A stretch of DNA of 42,383 nucleotides, taken from assembly GCA_017857255.1 (NCBI GenBank), contig JAFMDL010000014.1:1-42383 (forward strand). Direction: 5' to 3'. The stretch's first letter is position 1; every line of letters begins with the position of its first letter. The position numbers were made by a program, and so were the translations under genes. The DNA comes from Puniceicoccaceae bacterium (GTDB taxonomy: Bacteria > Verrucomicrobiota > Verrucomicrobiia > Opitutales > Coraliomargaritaceae). Positions 27,454 to 36,182 of this stretch are shown in pieces. The notes beneath the pieces are model-generated. The model had not been told where the DNA came from, ran no database searches, and worked only from the letters and a program-made list of their open reading frames with translations.

Positions 27454-28134
27454 ATGAAAAAAGATGTAGTTAGGTATCTTTTTAAACTCCAAGAGCGTGA
27501 GATCGTTTTCGATGTGGATACAGAGCCACATGGTTTGGAGACAGGTACAGACTTTCCAGACTGGGCACGGCTTGAACATCAGCAGTGTGCCTGCTGTCCG
27601 TTGAAGGCAACTGAGTGTGAGTTTTGTCCGGTGGCAACAAGGATGCACAATCTGCTGGAAGTTTTTTCGAATGATAATTCGACCGATCGAGCAGACGTGA
27701 CTGTGCAAACTTCGGAGCGCACTTATACTCATAGTTGTGATCTGCAGGTTGGGATTAACTCATTAATGGGATTAATGATGGCTACGAGCGGCTGCCCCGT
27801 GCTCAAAGAATTGGGGGCGATGGCCAGTTTTCATATTCCGTTTTGTTCTACCCGAGAAACCTTGTACCGTACAGTCGGCTCTTATTTAACGAAGCAATAT
27901 TTTGTACAGCTCGAGGGTGGTGAGCCGGACTGGGAACTCATTCACTTGAAGGAGCTTTACAGTGTGCTGGAGGGGTTGAATCAGGATTTCTCTAAACGTA
28001 TTCAAGATTCGAGTAGCAGTGACGCAGTCTCCAACGCCGTCATTATGTTTTTTGCGACCTCTGTAGTCGTCTCATCATCGCTCGATCAGCAGCTACAACG
28101 TCATCAAGTTTATCTGACAAATGAGGAGGAATAG
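27454..28134 (+). CDS. Conserved Cys-rich protein of unknown function (possibly DUF6901)
   Basis: A 226-residue cytoplasmic protein. From memory it resembles the DUF6901 family, but I could not check this. Near the N-terminus is a Cys cluster, C45, C47, C48, C55 and C58 (CACCPLKATECEFCP), and further conserved blocks are RADVTVQTSERTYTHSCDLQVG, LMMATSGCPVLKELGAMASFHIPF and EPDWELIHLKELY. The early Cys cluster looks like a metal site. The chosen ATG at 27454 fits the family start (MKKDVVRYLFKLQ); an ATG 6 codons upstream is possible. The gene is divergent from moaC, about 155 bp away, so shared control is possible but not shown. Confidence 0.65.
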   Translation: MKKDVVRYLFKLQEREIVFDVDTEPHGLETGTDFPDWARLEHQQCACCPLKATECEFCPVATRMHNLLEVFSNDNSTDRADVTVQTSERTYTHSCDLQVGINSLMGLMMATSGCPVLKELGAMASFHIPFCSTRETLYRTVGSYLTKQYFVQLEGGEPDWELIHLKELYSVLEGLNQDFSKRIQDSSSSDAVSNAVIMFFATSVVVSSSLDQQLQRHQVYLTNEEE

Positions 28135-28375
28135 GTCTCGCATGTTGAAGTTGGTTTTGCGCGGTCATTGCGACTGATTCAGTCGTTTATATACTGCTGG
28201 CGTTGCAGGCAACGCCGGTACGTTTTAGAGTCCTTCGAGTCCGCAGGGTATCTAGACATAAACACTACACGGGTCATTGAGCCCGCGTAATTGTTACTTA
28301 TTAAATTAGAAGCGTCAGAATAGCTACTTCCTTTCTTGCCTGCACGCCCTAGATTCCATACCAAGTATGCGTTAG
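28135..28375. other. Palindrome-rich intergenic region
   Basis: Three structured elements follow the Cys-rich gene: a perfect 7-1-7 palindrome CGACTGA-T-TCAGTCG at 28171-28185 followed by TTT, a perfect 8-2-8 palindrome GGCGTTGC-AG-GCAACGCC at 28199-28216, and a CGGG-GCCCG hairpin near 28267-28283. The first might be a weak terminator for the upstream gene. No gene is supported in this region. Confidence 0.5.
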
Positions 28376-29578
28376 ATGAATGCGGATAATGTAAAAGAAA
28401 TGCAGGGCCTCTATGGGCCTTTTATTTTAACTGAACGAGTGGTGCAGAAGATTTGGTTCCGGCAGGATTTTGCTACGCAAGGCTTAGTCACTGTTTCGGG
28501 TAAATCGATCCATGTGAAAGATCCAGGGCGTTGGAATTTACAAGAAGGCCCTGACTTTAAAGAGGCACGTCTGCTGGTCGATGGAGTTGAATTGGATGGG
28601 GATGTTGAGGTGCACTTTAATGTGACTGATTGGCATAAGCATCAACATGAGCAAGATCGTAACTTTGATGGTGTGGTACTGCACATAGTGTTACATCCCG
28701 AGGGTCGGAAATTGAGGCCCGTGCAAACTTCGCAGGGGCGCGTGCCAGAATGCCTATATTTAATGCCATTGCTGAACCGTGATTTGGAATCCTATGCGAT
28801 GGATGAAGCATTGCTGGAGCTAGAGCAGCAGGACGAACTCGAGTGGGTGGCTCAATTTATCGAGCGACCGTTAGAGGAGCGCCTTGAAATATTGCAGGCG
28901 AAGGCTCAAGAACGTTGGCAGCAGAAACTACGTTATGCACAGCAACGCTTACAAGCAAGTGGATGGAATGGCGCATGCCACGGTTATGCGCTGGAAGTGC
29001 TGGGCTATGCACGTAACCGTGCGCCAATGCTACGACTTGCGGCGAAGTATCCATTAGCAAGATGGGCCTCTGCGGATGTGAGTGCCGAGGAGCGCTTTAG
29101 TGAGGAAGCAGAGCATTGGAAGCTTAATGGTTTGCGCCCCGCGAATCATCCCCGTCGTCGCTTGGCTCAATATGTTGAGGTCGTTCAGCAGCAACCGCAG
29201 TGGCCCAGTCGCTTATCAGCATGCTTGAAGAGATTTCCACGCGCTGATGCTGAGCTGCCGACCACAGTGTTCCGCAAAATGGTCGGCTTGCCTCAGCTTC
29301 GCGGGTTGCTCGGGGAGTCTGTCTTTAGTGGGGCATTCGCCCAGACACGCTTAAATACCTTGATCGTCGATGCGATTTTGCCATTGGCAACGGGCGCGGG
29401 GCTGGTGGATGGTCAAGCTTATTGGGTGCATTGGTCGCTCGGTGATAGTCCCCCCGCAATCACACGATTTTTAAAGCATGCTGGCATCACAAATCGTTTG
29501 AACCCTCAATGTAACGGCTGGCATCAAGGTGCGATCGCATTGTTTTTGGAGCGGGGGAGTGACGCGAGCAGTCGTTAG
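28376..29578 (+). CDS. DUF2851 family protein
   Basis: A 400-residue cytoplasmic protein of the DUF2851 family, widespread in Bacteroidota and Verrucomicrobiota and of unknown function. Landmarks are the N-terminal QGLYGPF and KIWFRQDFATQGL, VKDPGRWNLQEGPDFKEARLL, GDVEVHFNVTDWHKHQH, GVVLHIVLHPEG, and a Cys/Trp-rich end (AGITNRLNPQCNGWHQGAIALF). The His residues of HFNVTDWHKHQHEQD could be functional. The ATG at 28376 is chosen; an ATG at 28400 is possible. It stands alone in its direction, followed by a further uncharacterised gene. Confidence 0.85.
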   Translation: MNADNVKEMQGLYGPFILTERVVQKIWFRQDFATQGLVTVSGKSIHVKDPGRWNLQEGPDFKEARLLVDGVELDGDVEVHFNVTDWHKHQHEQDRNFDGVVLHIVLHPEGRKLRPVQTSQGRVPECLYLMPLLNRDLESYAMDEALLELEQQDELEWVAQFIERPLEERLEILQAKAQERWQQKLRYAQQRLQASGWNGACHGYALEVLGYARNRAPMLRLAAKYPLARWASADVSAEERFSEEAEHWKLNGLRPANHPRRRLAQYVEVVQQQPQWPSRLSACLKRFPRADAELPTTVFRKMVGLPQLRGLLGESVFSGAFAQTRLNTLIVDAILPLATGAGLVDGQAYWVHWSLGDSPPAITRFLKHAGITNRLNPQCNGWHQGAIALFLERGSDASSR

Positions 29579-29645
29579 ATTTTAGGCGGAGGGAATATTC
29601 CTGGAGATTGACCAACGTCTTTAGAGTGGATAAACATACTAATTG

Positions 29646-30245
29646 ATGGAGAGTTTTGATGAAAACATAGTCCGCGAATATTTCGAGCTGAACGGTTTTT
29701 TTGTGCGTCAGCTCGGTAAGCATGCGGTGCGTAAGCGGAAGAAGACTGAAGGCAGTGGCGTAGAATTGCTGGTTTATAATCCGTCGGCTCCTGCAGATGC
29801 GCCAGAGCCTAATTTTCAGTTGTTTTCTTCAGATATGTCGTCGGTTCGTCAGGCAATCGTTGTGGTGCATGGCTGGCAACATGCAGGCGTGACGCCAGCA
29901 ATTTTGAAGAGTCCGGTGCGCTTATTAGAATTTTTGAAAAAAGAGACGCTAAGCCAAGCGGATCAAACGTTGCGGATCGATGACAGTTTGGTGGAAGATC
30001 CCGAAGCGTATCAGAAGATTATGGTGTTGCCTGGTTTACCCACAGCGGATCCGCAGCGGAGCATGTGTATTGAGCAGTTTAAGGCGGTGGGGGTGGACGG
30101 TGTCATTGCCTTTAGCACTATCTTGGAAGATTTGCTGCGACAAGTGGAGGTCAACCACAGCTATCAGAAGTCCGAACTACTACAGTTTGTGCGTGTCCTA
30201 AAGGTATACGATATGGTGCAGGCACCGCAGATGAATCTGTTTTAA
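29646..30245 (+). CDS. Uncharacterised protein, possible PD-(D/E)XK-like fold
   Basis: Family not recognised. A 199-residue protein with an N-terminal region (FDENIVREYFELNGFFVRQLGKHAV), a basic stretch (RKRKKTEGSG), then GVELLVYNP, followed after about 30 residues by AIVVVHGWQHAGVTP. The arrangement of an acidic residue on a strand, then a hydrophobic strand ending in GW, recalls restriction-endonuclease-like folds, but the second catalytic acid and lysine positions are Val and His here. So it would be inactive if the fold guess is right. A TTG at 29643 would add one residue; I use the ATG at 29646. It lies upstream of lpxA and may share its transcript. Confidence 0.55.
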   Translation: MESFDENIVREYFELNGFFVRQLGKHAVRKRKKTEGSGVELLVYNPSAPADAPEPNFQLFSSDMSSVRQAIVVVHGWQHAGVTPAILKSPVRLLEFLKKETLSQADQTLRIDDSLVEDPEAYQKIMVLPGLPTADPQRSMCIEQFKAVGVDGVIAFSTILEDLLRQVEVNHSYQKSELLQFVRVLKVYDMVQAPQMNLF

Positions 30246-30302
30246 GTGCTAGCTCGTTGGAAGCGGTAGAATACTTTCAATAAACAAGGTGTAACGAGCC
30301 AC

Positions 30303-30318
30303 TTACTCGCTTGAGTAA
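30303..30318. promoter_or_regulatory. Small inverted repeat upstream of lpxA
   Basis: TTACTC-GCTT-GAGTAA is a perfect 6-4-6 hairpin 26 bp before the lpxA ATG. It could sit in the leader RNA or be an operator. No T run follows. Confidence 0.3.
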
Positions 30319-30344
30319 TTCGGAAAGCGGGTTTTGTTACGAGG

Positions 30345-31139
30345 ATGTCGATTCATCCTACTGCTATTATTTCTGAGACTGCTGTGCTTGGTAAGGATTC
30401 TTTGGTTGGGCCATATTCTGTCATCGAGGAAGGAGTCGTACTCGGTGAGGGTTGCTCAATCGCTGCGCATGCGGTGCTTCGGCGTGGAGTTGTGCTGGGG
30501 GATCAGGTGAAGGTGGATTCGTTTGCTGTGATTGGTGGAGATCCGCAGTCGTTGACTTTTGACTCAGCGACGAAGGGTGGCGTGGTGATTGGAGATCGTG
30601 TATGTATTCGTGAAGGTTGTACGGTTAGCCGCGGATCCAGTGATGGCGCGAATACGACAATCGGCAATGACTGTTTTCTAATGGCACAAGCACATGTGGC
30701 GCATGATTGTCAGGTCGGTAATGACGTAGTAATTGCCAATAATGTGATGCTGGCAGGTCATGTGACGGTCGGAGCGAATGTGTTTATCGGTGGTGGCGCT
30801 GGGATTCATCAATCTTGCCGTATCGGCACGTATGCGATGGTTGGAGGGAATGCATCGATCTCGGCGGATGTGCCGCCATATGTGATGGCGGCCGAGCGCA
30901 ATACTGCCCACGGGCTGAATCTAGTAGGACTGCGACGTGGTGGCTTTGAACGCCCCAACCTCGCGGATTTAAAAAAATGTTATCGCGCCGTTTACTTTGG
31001 TGGAGGCAATTTGAAGAAGAAAGCAGCTGAGGCGGTGCGCGAGCATGAGTTTGGCATCACCGCGACCGGCGCACGGTTTCTTGCATTTTTTGAGCATGGT
31101 AAGCGGGGCTTCATTCAAACATCCAAGGATGCTGGATAA
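30345..31139 (+). CDS. lpxA: Acyl-ACP--UDP-N-acetylglucosamine O-acyltransferase LpxA
   Basis: A 264-residue enzyme that starts lipid A synthesis by acylating UDP-GlcNAc. It begins with left-handed beta-helix hexapeptide repeats (IHPTAIISETAVLGKDSLVG, VVLGEGCSI) and carries the catalytic His at 120 (AHVAHDCQVG). The C-terminal helical domain (VGLRRGGFERPNLADLKKCYRAVYF) is that of LpxA rather than LpxD. It ends at a normal length. The ATG follows a GAGG sequence by almost no space, so ribosome binding is unusual. LPS biosynthesis supports a Gram-negative outer membrane. Confidence 0.94.
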   Translation: MSIHPTAIISETAVLGKDSLVGPYSVIEEGVVLGEGCSIAAHAVLRRGVVLGDQVKVDSFAVIGGDPQSLTFDSATKGGVVIGDRVCIREGCTVSRGSSDGANTTIGNDCFLMAQAHVAHDCQVGNDVVIANNVMLAGHVTVGANVFIGGGAGIHQSCRIGTYAMVGGNASISADVPPYVMAAERNTAHGLNLVGLRRGGFERPNLADLKKCYRAVYFGGGNLKKKAAEAVREHEFGITATGARFLAFFEHGKRGFIQTSKDAG

Positions 31140-31150
31140 GATGGGAAACT

Positions 31151-32128
31151 ATGAAAATTACAAAGCAAGAAGGTGATCGTGTGAGTCTGCCACTAGCGAT
31201 TACTTGTGGAGATCCTGCAGGTATAGGGCCTGAGGTCATTGCGCGTGCGCTGCGTGAAGATGCAGAGCATGGCAGTGACTGTGTGTTACTCGGACCTGCG
31301 TCGTGGGTAGAGCCTTTAGCAGCTGAGTGGGGTATTGCGTACCAGACAGTCGGCCCCGTCGATTATGAGATCGTCGCAGGAGAACCTTCGCGTCAAGGTG
31401 CAGAAGTGGCTTTGGCGGCCCTGCAGGTTGCTGCGCGCGGCTGTATTGCTGGGCGCTTTCGTGCGGTCGTTTCTGGGCCAGTGAGTAAGCACTGGCTGCA
31501 GCAGGCAGGCTTTGATTATCCGGGGCAGACGGAGTTTTTTGCGGCGGAGTGGGGAGGGCAGCCGACCATGAGCTTTGTTGGTAATGAACTTCGAGTGGTC
31601 TTGGCAACTTGGCACATCCCGTTGCGCGAAGTAGCTGATGCTTTATCTGCGGAGTGCCTAGAGCGTGCGGTACGAAGTGCGGATGCACTGGCTAAGTCAT
31701 TTGGAGTAGAGGTGCCGCGGATTGGAGTTTGCGGGTTAAATCCGCATGCTGGCGAGGCTGGCATCCTGGGCGTGGAGGAGCGCGACGTGCTGGATCCCGC
31801 ACTAGATCGTTTGCGTGAAGAGATGCCAGGTTTATCTAGATGTCTGCCGGGAGATACCGTATTCTTTCGTCAGCGCCACGGTGAATTTGATGTTGTGGTA
31901 TCAGCGTATCATGATCAGGGCTTGGCAGCGGTGAAGACTTTAGAGTTTAATACGGCGGTGAATGTTACGCTGGGCTTGCCCTACTTACGGACAAGTCCTG
32001 ACCATGGCACAGCGTTTGAAATTGCAGGTCAGGGTTTGGCCGATTCGGGCAGTTTTGCTGCGGCACTTTCGGTGGCGCGGCAATTGACGTGCTTGAAAGC
32101 ATGCGGTGAGGAGTTGAGTGAGGATTAG
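31151..32128 (+). CDS. pdxA: 4-hydroxythreonine-4-phosphate dehydrogenase PdxA
   Basis: A 325-residue NAD-dependent enzyme of the DXP-dependent vitamin B6 (pyridoxal phosphate) route. Landmarks are the N-terminal TCGDPAGIGPEVIARAL, the metal/substrate stretch FDYPGQTEFFA, GLNPHAGEAGILGVEE, then AYHDQGLAAVKTLEF and TSPDHGTAFEIAG. It starts 11 bp after lpxA and probably belongs to the same transcript. The partner pdxJ is not in the window. Confidence 0.95.
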   Translation: MKITKQEGDRVSLPLAITCGDPAGIGPEVIARALREDAEHGSDCVLLGPASWVEPLAAEWGIAYQTVGPVDYEIVAGEPSRQGAEVALAALQVAARGCIAGRFRAVVSGPVSKHWLQQAGFDYPGQTEFFAAEWGGQPTMSFVGNELRVVLATWHIPLREVADALSAECLERAVRSADALAKSFGVEVPRIGVCGLNPHAGEAGILGVEERDVLDPALDRLREEMPGLSRCLPGDTVFFRQRHGEFDVVVSAYHDQGLAAVKTLEFNTAVNVTLGLPYLRTSPDHGTAFEIAGQGLADSGSFAAALSVARQLTCLKACGEELSED

Positions 32129-32177
32129 GCGTTTAATGCAATGCGGATCGAAACACGATTAGGAATAACTATTTATA

Positions 32178-32555
32178 ATGACTGAAGGTATAACATCGAC
32201 GCTTCCTGAAGGGGTTCGGGAAGGCAATGAGAAGCTGGTCTTGGTGACGCCACCAGCCGGAGTTAAGTTGCAATCCTTGATTGCACGTGAGCACAAAGGG
32301 GATTTTTTACGAATTAAGATTACTGGCGGCGGCTGTAATGGGCTGAGTTATAAAATGAAATTTGTCAAAGATTCCAAACGGGGTGATATTTTAGTGCGTT
32401 CGGCGGGCGCACAGGTGTTGGTCGATTCTAAGAGTGCATTGTATTTACGCGGCACGCATTTGGACTTCTCCGATAAAATGGTAGGCGGCGGCTTTAAGTT
32501 TAGCAATCCTAACGCGAAATCGAGCTGCAGTTGCGGTGAAAGCTTCAGTATATAA
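32178..32555 (+). CDS. Iron-sulfur cluster insertion protein, IscA/ErpA/SufA family
   Basis: A 125-residue A-type Fe-S carrier. The three cysteines typical of the family are present: C53 in GGGCNGLSYKM, and C117 and C119 in SSCSCGESF. A 20-residue N-terminal extension precedes the core. These proteins deliver 4Fe-4S or 2Fe-2S clusters to apoproteins. The gene is in the plus-strand run after pdxA with a 49-bp gap. Which of IscA, ErpA or SufA it is cannot be told by eye. Confidence 0.9.
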   Translation: MTEGITSTLPEGVREGNEKLVLVTPPAGVKLQSLIAREHKGDFLRIKITGGGCNGLSYKMKFVKDSKRGDILVRSAGAQVLVDSKSALYLRGTHLDFSDKMVGGGFKFSNPNAKSSCSCGESFSI

Positions 32556-32776
32556 AACGAGTGCTGTCCATGTTGCTGAGCGCTCGCATGAAAGCCGTGC
32601 GAAAAGAGTTGAAATGCCAGATTGTTCCATGCAACCTCAATGATCTTGTATGGTTATCCAACCACAACTCATGACGGTTTAAAGAGTGATTATCGGAGCA
32701 GCACGAAGTTGTTTCCACTTTCGCATCAGTTATCTGGACGAATCCCGATACAAGACGTTTATCTAAAAATCAATTA

Positions 32777-33442
32777 ATGCCAAAATACCCGAATAATCGA
32801 GGTCGTTATCAGAACCGCAACCGTGGCCCTAAAGGCTTAAGAAGAAATGATCGTATTCGCGCCACAGAGGTGCGGGTGATCGGCCCAGAGGGCACCAACC
32901 TCGGCGTTATGCCGCCTCGCAAGGCGCTGGAACTCGCCCAGAAGGTCGGACTTGATTTGATTGAAATTTCGCCTGCTGCGCGCCCGCCGGTTTGTCGTAT
33001 TCTCGATTTCGGTAAATTCCTCTATGAGGAAAGTAAAAAGCAGAAGGAAACCAAGCAGCAGTCGACTAAGCTCAAGGAAGTGAAGTTTCGTGTGCGTATT
33101 GGAGACCATGACTTTGAGACCAAACTGCGCCGTGCAGAGGGCTTTTTGAATCATGGGCACAAAGTGAAGTTGACGCTCCAGTTTCGGGGACGTGAGAATG
33201 AACACCGAGAATTGGGTTTTGAGCGTGTAAATCTGGCCAAGAAAGAGCTGGGTGGGATCGCAACTGCCGATTCTGAGCCGCGCCTAGTCGGCCGCCAAGT
33301 GGCCCTGATCTTGTCTCCGCTGCCTGAAGGTAAGCGCGTGTTGAAGTTTAACCATCCTGATCATGAGTATGATGATCGTGATGATAGTGAGCTTGAAGAA
33401 CACGACGAAGCTGAAGCAGAGGACGAAGAAGTCGAATCTTAA
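32777..33442 (+). CDS. infC: Translation initiation factor IF-3
   Basis: A 221-residue IF-3, which binds the 30S subunit, keeps subunits apart and checks the initiator codon. An N-terminal extension (basic, [10 protein letters not shown]) precedes the core N-domain ([44 protein letters not shown]). The C-domain ([39 protein letters not shown]) follows. It ends with a long acidic tail (about 195-221, rich in Asp/Glu). It starts with ATG rather than the rare ATT/ATC often seen for infC. rpmI and rplT, its usual partners, are absent; a cell-wall amidase follows after 5 bp. Confidence 0.93.
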   Translation: MPKYPNNRGRYQNRNRGPKGLRRNDRIRATEVRVIGPEGTNLGVMPPRKALELAQKVGLDLIEISPAARPPVCRILDFGKFLYEESKKQKETKQQSTKLKEVKFRVRIGDHDFETKLRRAEGFLNHGHKVKLTLQFRGRENEHRELGFERVNLAKKELGGIATADSEPRLVGRQVALILSPLPEGKRVLKFNHPDHEYDDRDDSELEEHDEAEAEDEEVES

Positions 33443-33447
33443 GAGCA

Positions 33448-34476
33448 ATGCGCGGCAGTGCCCTACCAGTTAAGGTTGGCCAGTTTGTGTCTTGCATACT
33501 ATTTCAAAGCTTAGCGCTGTGTACGGCGCTAAGCTTTTGTGTACCTACAGCACTCCAAGCGCGTCAGATCCAAGTCGATGGGCAACCTTATATGGATCTT
33601 GCGATTGTCGGCAAAAGTTTCGGGATGCAGACCTATTGGTTAAAGGGATACAAGACATTCCGGTTACGCAGCCAATGGACGACGATTGATTTTGGTAAGA
33701 ATCGGCGAGTGCTTGAGCTGAATGAGTTACCGATTTACTTAGGATTTCCGACGGTCGAGTCGAACGGGCAGTTGTTCCTCGCGGCGGCAGACTATAAACA
33801 AGTGTTACAGCCCATTTTGACACCACAAGTGTTTCGCAGTCGTCCAGCTATTCAGCGTGTAGTTGTCGATGCGGGGCATGGCGGTAAAGACAGTGGTGCG
33901 CGTAATGAAGCCTATGGCCTGATGGAGAAAAATTTAACGTTGGATGTTTCACTCCGGCTTAAAGGCCTACTCGAGCGTGCAGGCTTTGAGGTGGTGATGA
34001 CCCGTGATAGTGATGTATATCTTTCATTGCAGCAGCGAGCGCAAATGGCCAACCGAGCACAGGCTGATTTGTTTGTGAGTTTACATTTTAATGCGGCGGG
34101 TTCGAGCACGGCTTCGGGCCTTGAGTCGTTTGCCTTGACGCCTCAGTATCAGGCCTCATCGAAATACCCGCGACCAACGACCCGGGATTCGAAACGCTAT
34201 CCGGGTAATGATTATGATCCATGGAATGCGTTAATCACCTATCATGTCGAGCGGGCGCTGGTGCAGGGTTTAGGTGGTCCCGATCGAGGCATGAAGCGTG
34301 CGCGCTGGGCGGTGCTCAAAGATCTCAACTGTCCGGGAGTATTGACTGAATTGGGCTTTGTCTCGCATGCGAATACGGCTAAGAAATTACGCTCTCCTGC
34401 ATTTCGTCAGGAAATTGCTCAAAGCTTATTTGAAGGCATCGCTGCCTATCGTAAACGACTTCAACGTATTCAATAG
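33448..34476 (+). CDS. N-acetylmuramoyl-L-alanine amidase, Amidase_3
   Basis: A 342-residue exported zinc amidase that cuts the bond between the muramic acid and the stem peptide, used in daughter-cell separation. The signal peptide ends near residue 38 (LCTALSFCVPTALQA). An N-terminal domain (about 39-130) resembles the copper-amine-oxidase-N type stalk. The Amidase_3 domain carries Zn ligands H144 (DAGHGG), E160 (LMEKNLT) and H213 (SLHFNA), and the catalytic E301 (VLTELGFVSHA). It follows infC by 5 bp and precedes the TIGR03790 gene by 3 bp, so the three may be co-transcribed. Confidence 0.9.
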   Translation: MRGSALPVKVGQFVSCILFQSLALCTALSFCVPTALQARQIQVDGQPYMDLAIVGKSFGMQTYWLKGYKTFRLRSQWTTIDFGKNRRVLELNELPIYLGFPTVESNGQLFLAAADYKQVLQPILTPQVFRSRPAIQRVVVDAGHGGKDSGARNEAYGLMEKNLTLDVSLRLKGLLERAGFEVVMTRDSDVYLSLQQRAQMANRAQADLFVSLHFNAAGSSTASGLESFALTPQYQASSKYPRPTTRDSKRYPGNDYDPWNALITYHVERALVQGLGGPDRGMKRARWAVLKDLNCPGVLTELGFVSHANTAKKLRSPAFRQEIAQSLFEGIAAYRKRLQRIQ

Positions 34477-34479
34477 TTT

Positions 34480-36144
34480 ATGCCTATTCAAAACAAAACC
34501 CTACTCATTCTAGGTCTATTCTGTGTAATGTTGATACCCTCGGTTAAATGTGCCGAAGGTGAGGCACATCGAGTGGTGGTCTTGGTGAATGCGAGCGATC
34601 CTGATTCTGCGGCGATTGCGAAGTATTATACCGAGCAGCGTGGTATTCCGGAGGCCAATATCATAGCGCTGGAAATGTCGACCGAGGAAACGGTGACTGT
34701 GCGTGAATTTGTTGATACGATTTATAATCCTGTGTTGAATGCATTGATTGATGCGAAATGGATCCGCGCGGTGAAAGCAACGGGGCGTGATTTCGTTGGC
34801 CGTGAGCGTGTCTCGATCGCAACGCATCGGATCAGCTATCTAGTGACGACACGTGGCGTGCCGCTGAGGTTTGCCAATGACCCGCTGCTGCTGGGGCCCG
34901 AAATCGAGCAATTTCCAGCGCAATTTAAGGTCAACAATGGCTCTGTAGATGGCGAGTTGGCGTTGCTAGCGGGGCCTGCAAATTTACCGCTGGCGGCGCT
35001 TGTGCCGAATCCTTTGTTTCAGCAGAAGACGCCGACAAGTTTAGATGCAAAACGCGTGATTCGGGTCAGCCGCTTGGATGGTCCCAGTGCGGAGAGCGTG
35101 ATGCAACTGATTGACCGCAGCCTTCAGGCCGAGGCCGAGGGTTTAATGGGTCGCGCTTATTTTGATATGGGTGGCCCCCATGCCAAGGGTGATACCTGGT
35201 TGAACGCTGCGGGTGAGATTGCAGTGAAGTCTCATTTCGATACGAGTTTTGATAAAATGAAGCGGCCGATGGATGAGCGCGACCGCTTTGATGCACCCGC
35301 TATTTATATGGGGTGGTACCGTCCGAATGCATATGGTGTGTGGCGGAAGCCGAAGTGGTCGGTGCCTCCAGGCGCGATCGGGTTTCATCTGCACAGTTTT
35401 TCGGCGGTCACGGTGCGGTCGACGAAAAAAGGTTGGTTAGGTGCTTTTGTGAATCAGGGTTACTGCGCGACAGTTGGAAATGTATACGAGCCTTATTTGG
35501 ATTACACGCATCACCCGCAGCTATTGCTAAGAGCGCTGCTAGAGGGTGCCACATTTGGTGAAGCGGTAATGTATAGTAATCCTGCGTTAAGTTGGCAAGG
35601 AGTCGCAATCGGAGATCCACTCTACCGGCCGTTTAAAGTCGGTTTGGATGAACAATTAGAACGCTCAATGGATTTGCCGTTGAGTACTTATTTGTCGCTG
35701 CGGCAAATTAATCGTCTGAAAGCTGAGGGGAAACCCGACGAGGCCCTGGCATATGCACGCGAGCAATTTGTACTTCAGCCTACTTTACCGATGGCATATC
35801 GACTGGCAAATTTGTACGCGGCGAGTGGTGAGATACAAAAGGCGGCTGAAGCGTTGAGGTTGGTTCGTTATATGAGCAATTTTGTAGACGATGATGTCGT
35901 GCTGGTTCAGGAAATTGCTAACTTGTTGCATCAATACGATGAAAGTGCTCTGGCATTAGATTTGTATCAGCAGCTGATTGCCCGCAAGGGGCAGGCCAAG
36001 GCACTGCGAATTCGGTTATTAGAGGGTGGTGCAAAAATAGCGACGGAGCAGGGACAGGTCACTTTGGCGTCGGGGTGGACACTGACTGCGCGTAAACTCA
36101 AACTGCCACCTGTCAAGGTGCCTGCCAAGCAGAACCAAAAGTGA
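34480..36144 (+). CDS. TIGR03790 family secreted protein
   Basis: A 554-residue protein with a signal peptide (about 1-24, LLILGLFCVMLIPSVKC). The core matches the TIGR03790 family: VVVLVNASDPDSAAIAKYYTEQRGIP, ISYLVTTRGVPLR, and a long conserved stretch around MGWYRPNAYGVW, ending in LSWQGVAIGDPLYRPFKV. The C-terminal 120 residues contain TPR-like helices (AYRLANLYAASGEIQKAAEALRL). The family is typical of Verrucomicrobiota, Planctomycetota and Acidobacteriota; its function is not established. It follows an amidase by 3 bp. Confidence 0.85.
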   Translation: MPIQNKTLLILGLFCVMLIPSVKCAEGEAHRVVVLVNASDPDSAAIAKYYTEQRGIPEANIIALEMSTEETVTVREFVDTIYNPVLNALIDAKWIRAVKATGRDFVGRERVSIATHRISYLVTTRGVPLRFANDPLLLGPEIEQFPAQFKVNNGSVDGELALLAGPANLPLAALVPNPLFQQKTPTSLDAKRVIRVSRLDGPSAESVMQLIDRSLQAEAEGLMGRAYFDMGGPHAKGDTWLNAAGEIAVKSHFDTSFDKMKRPMDERDRFDAPAIYMGWYRPNAYGVWRKPKWSVPPGAIGFHLHSFSAVTVRSTKKGWLGAFVNQGYCATVGNVYEPYLDYTHHPQLLLRALLEGATFGEAVMYSNPALSWQGVAIGDPLYRPFKVGLDEQLERSMDLPLSTYLSLRQINRLKAEGKPDEALAYAREQFVLQPTLPMAYRLANLYAASGEIQKAAEALRLVRYMSNFVDDDVVLVQEIANLLHQYDESALALDLYQQLIARKGQAKALRIRLLEGGAKIATEQGQVTLASGWTLTARKLKLPPVKVPAKQNQK

Positions 36145-36182
36145 TTGCCTGTATTTGGTTAGATTTTGAGTGGAATTCGGCT

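Noticed and set aside
28179-28364. Minus-strand frame in the palindrome-rich spacer
   Set aside because: It is short, covers the palindromes and has no start signal or motif.
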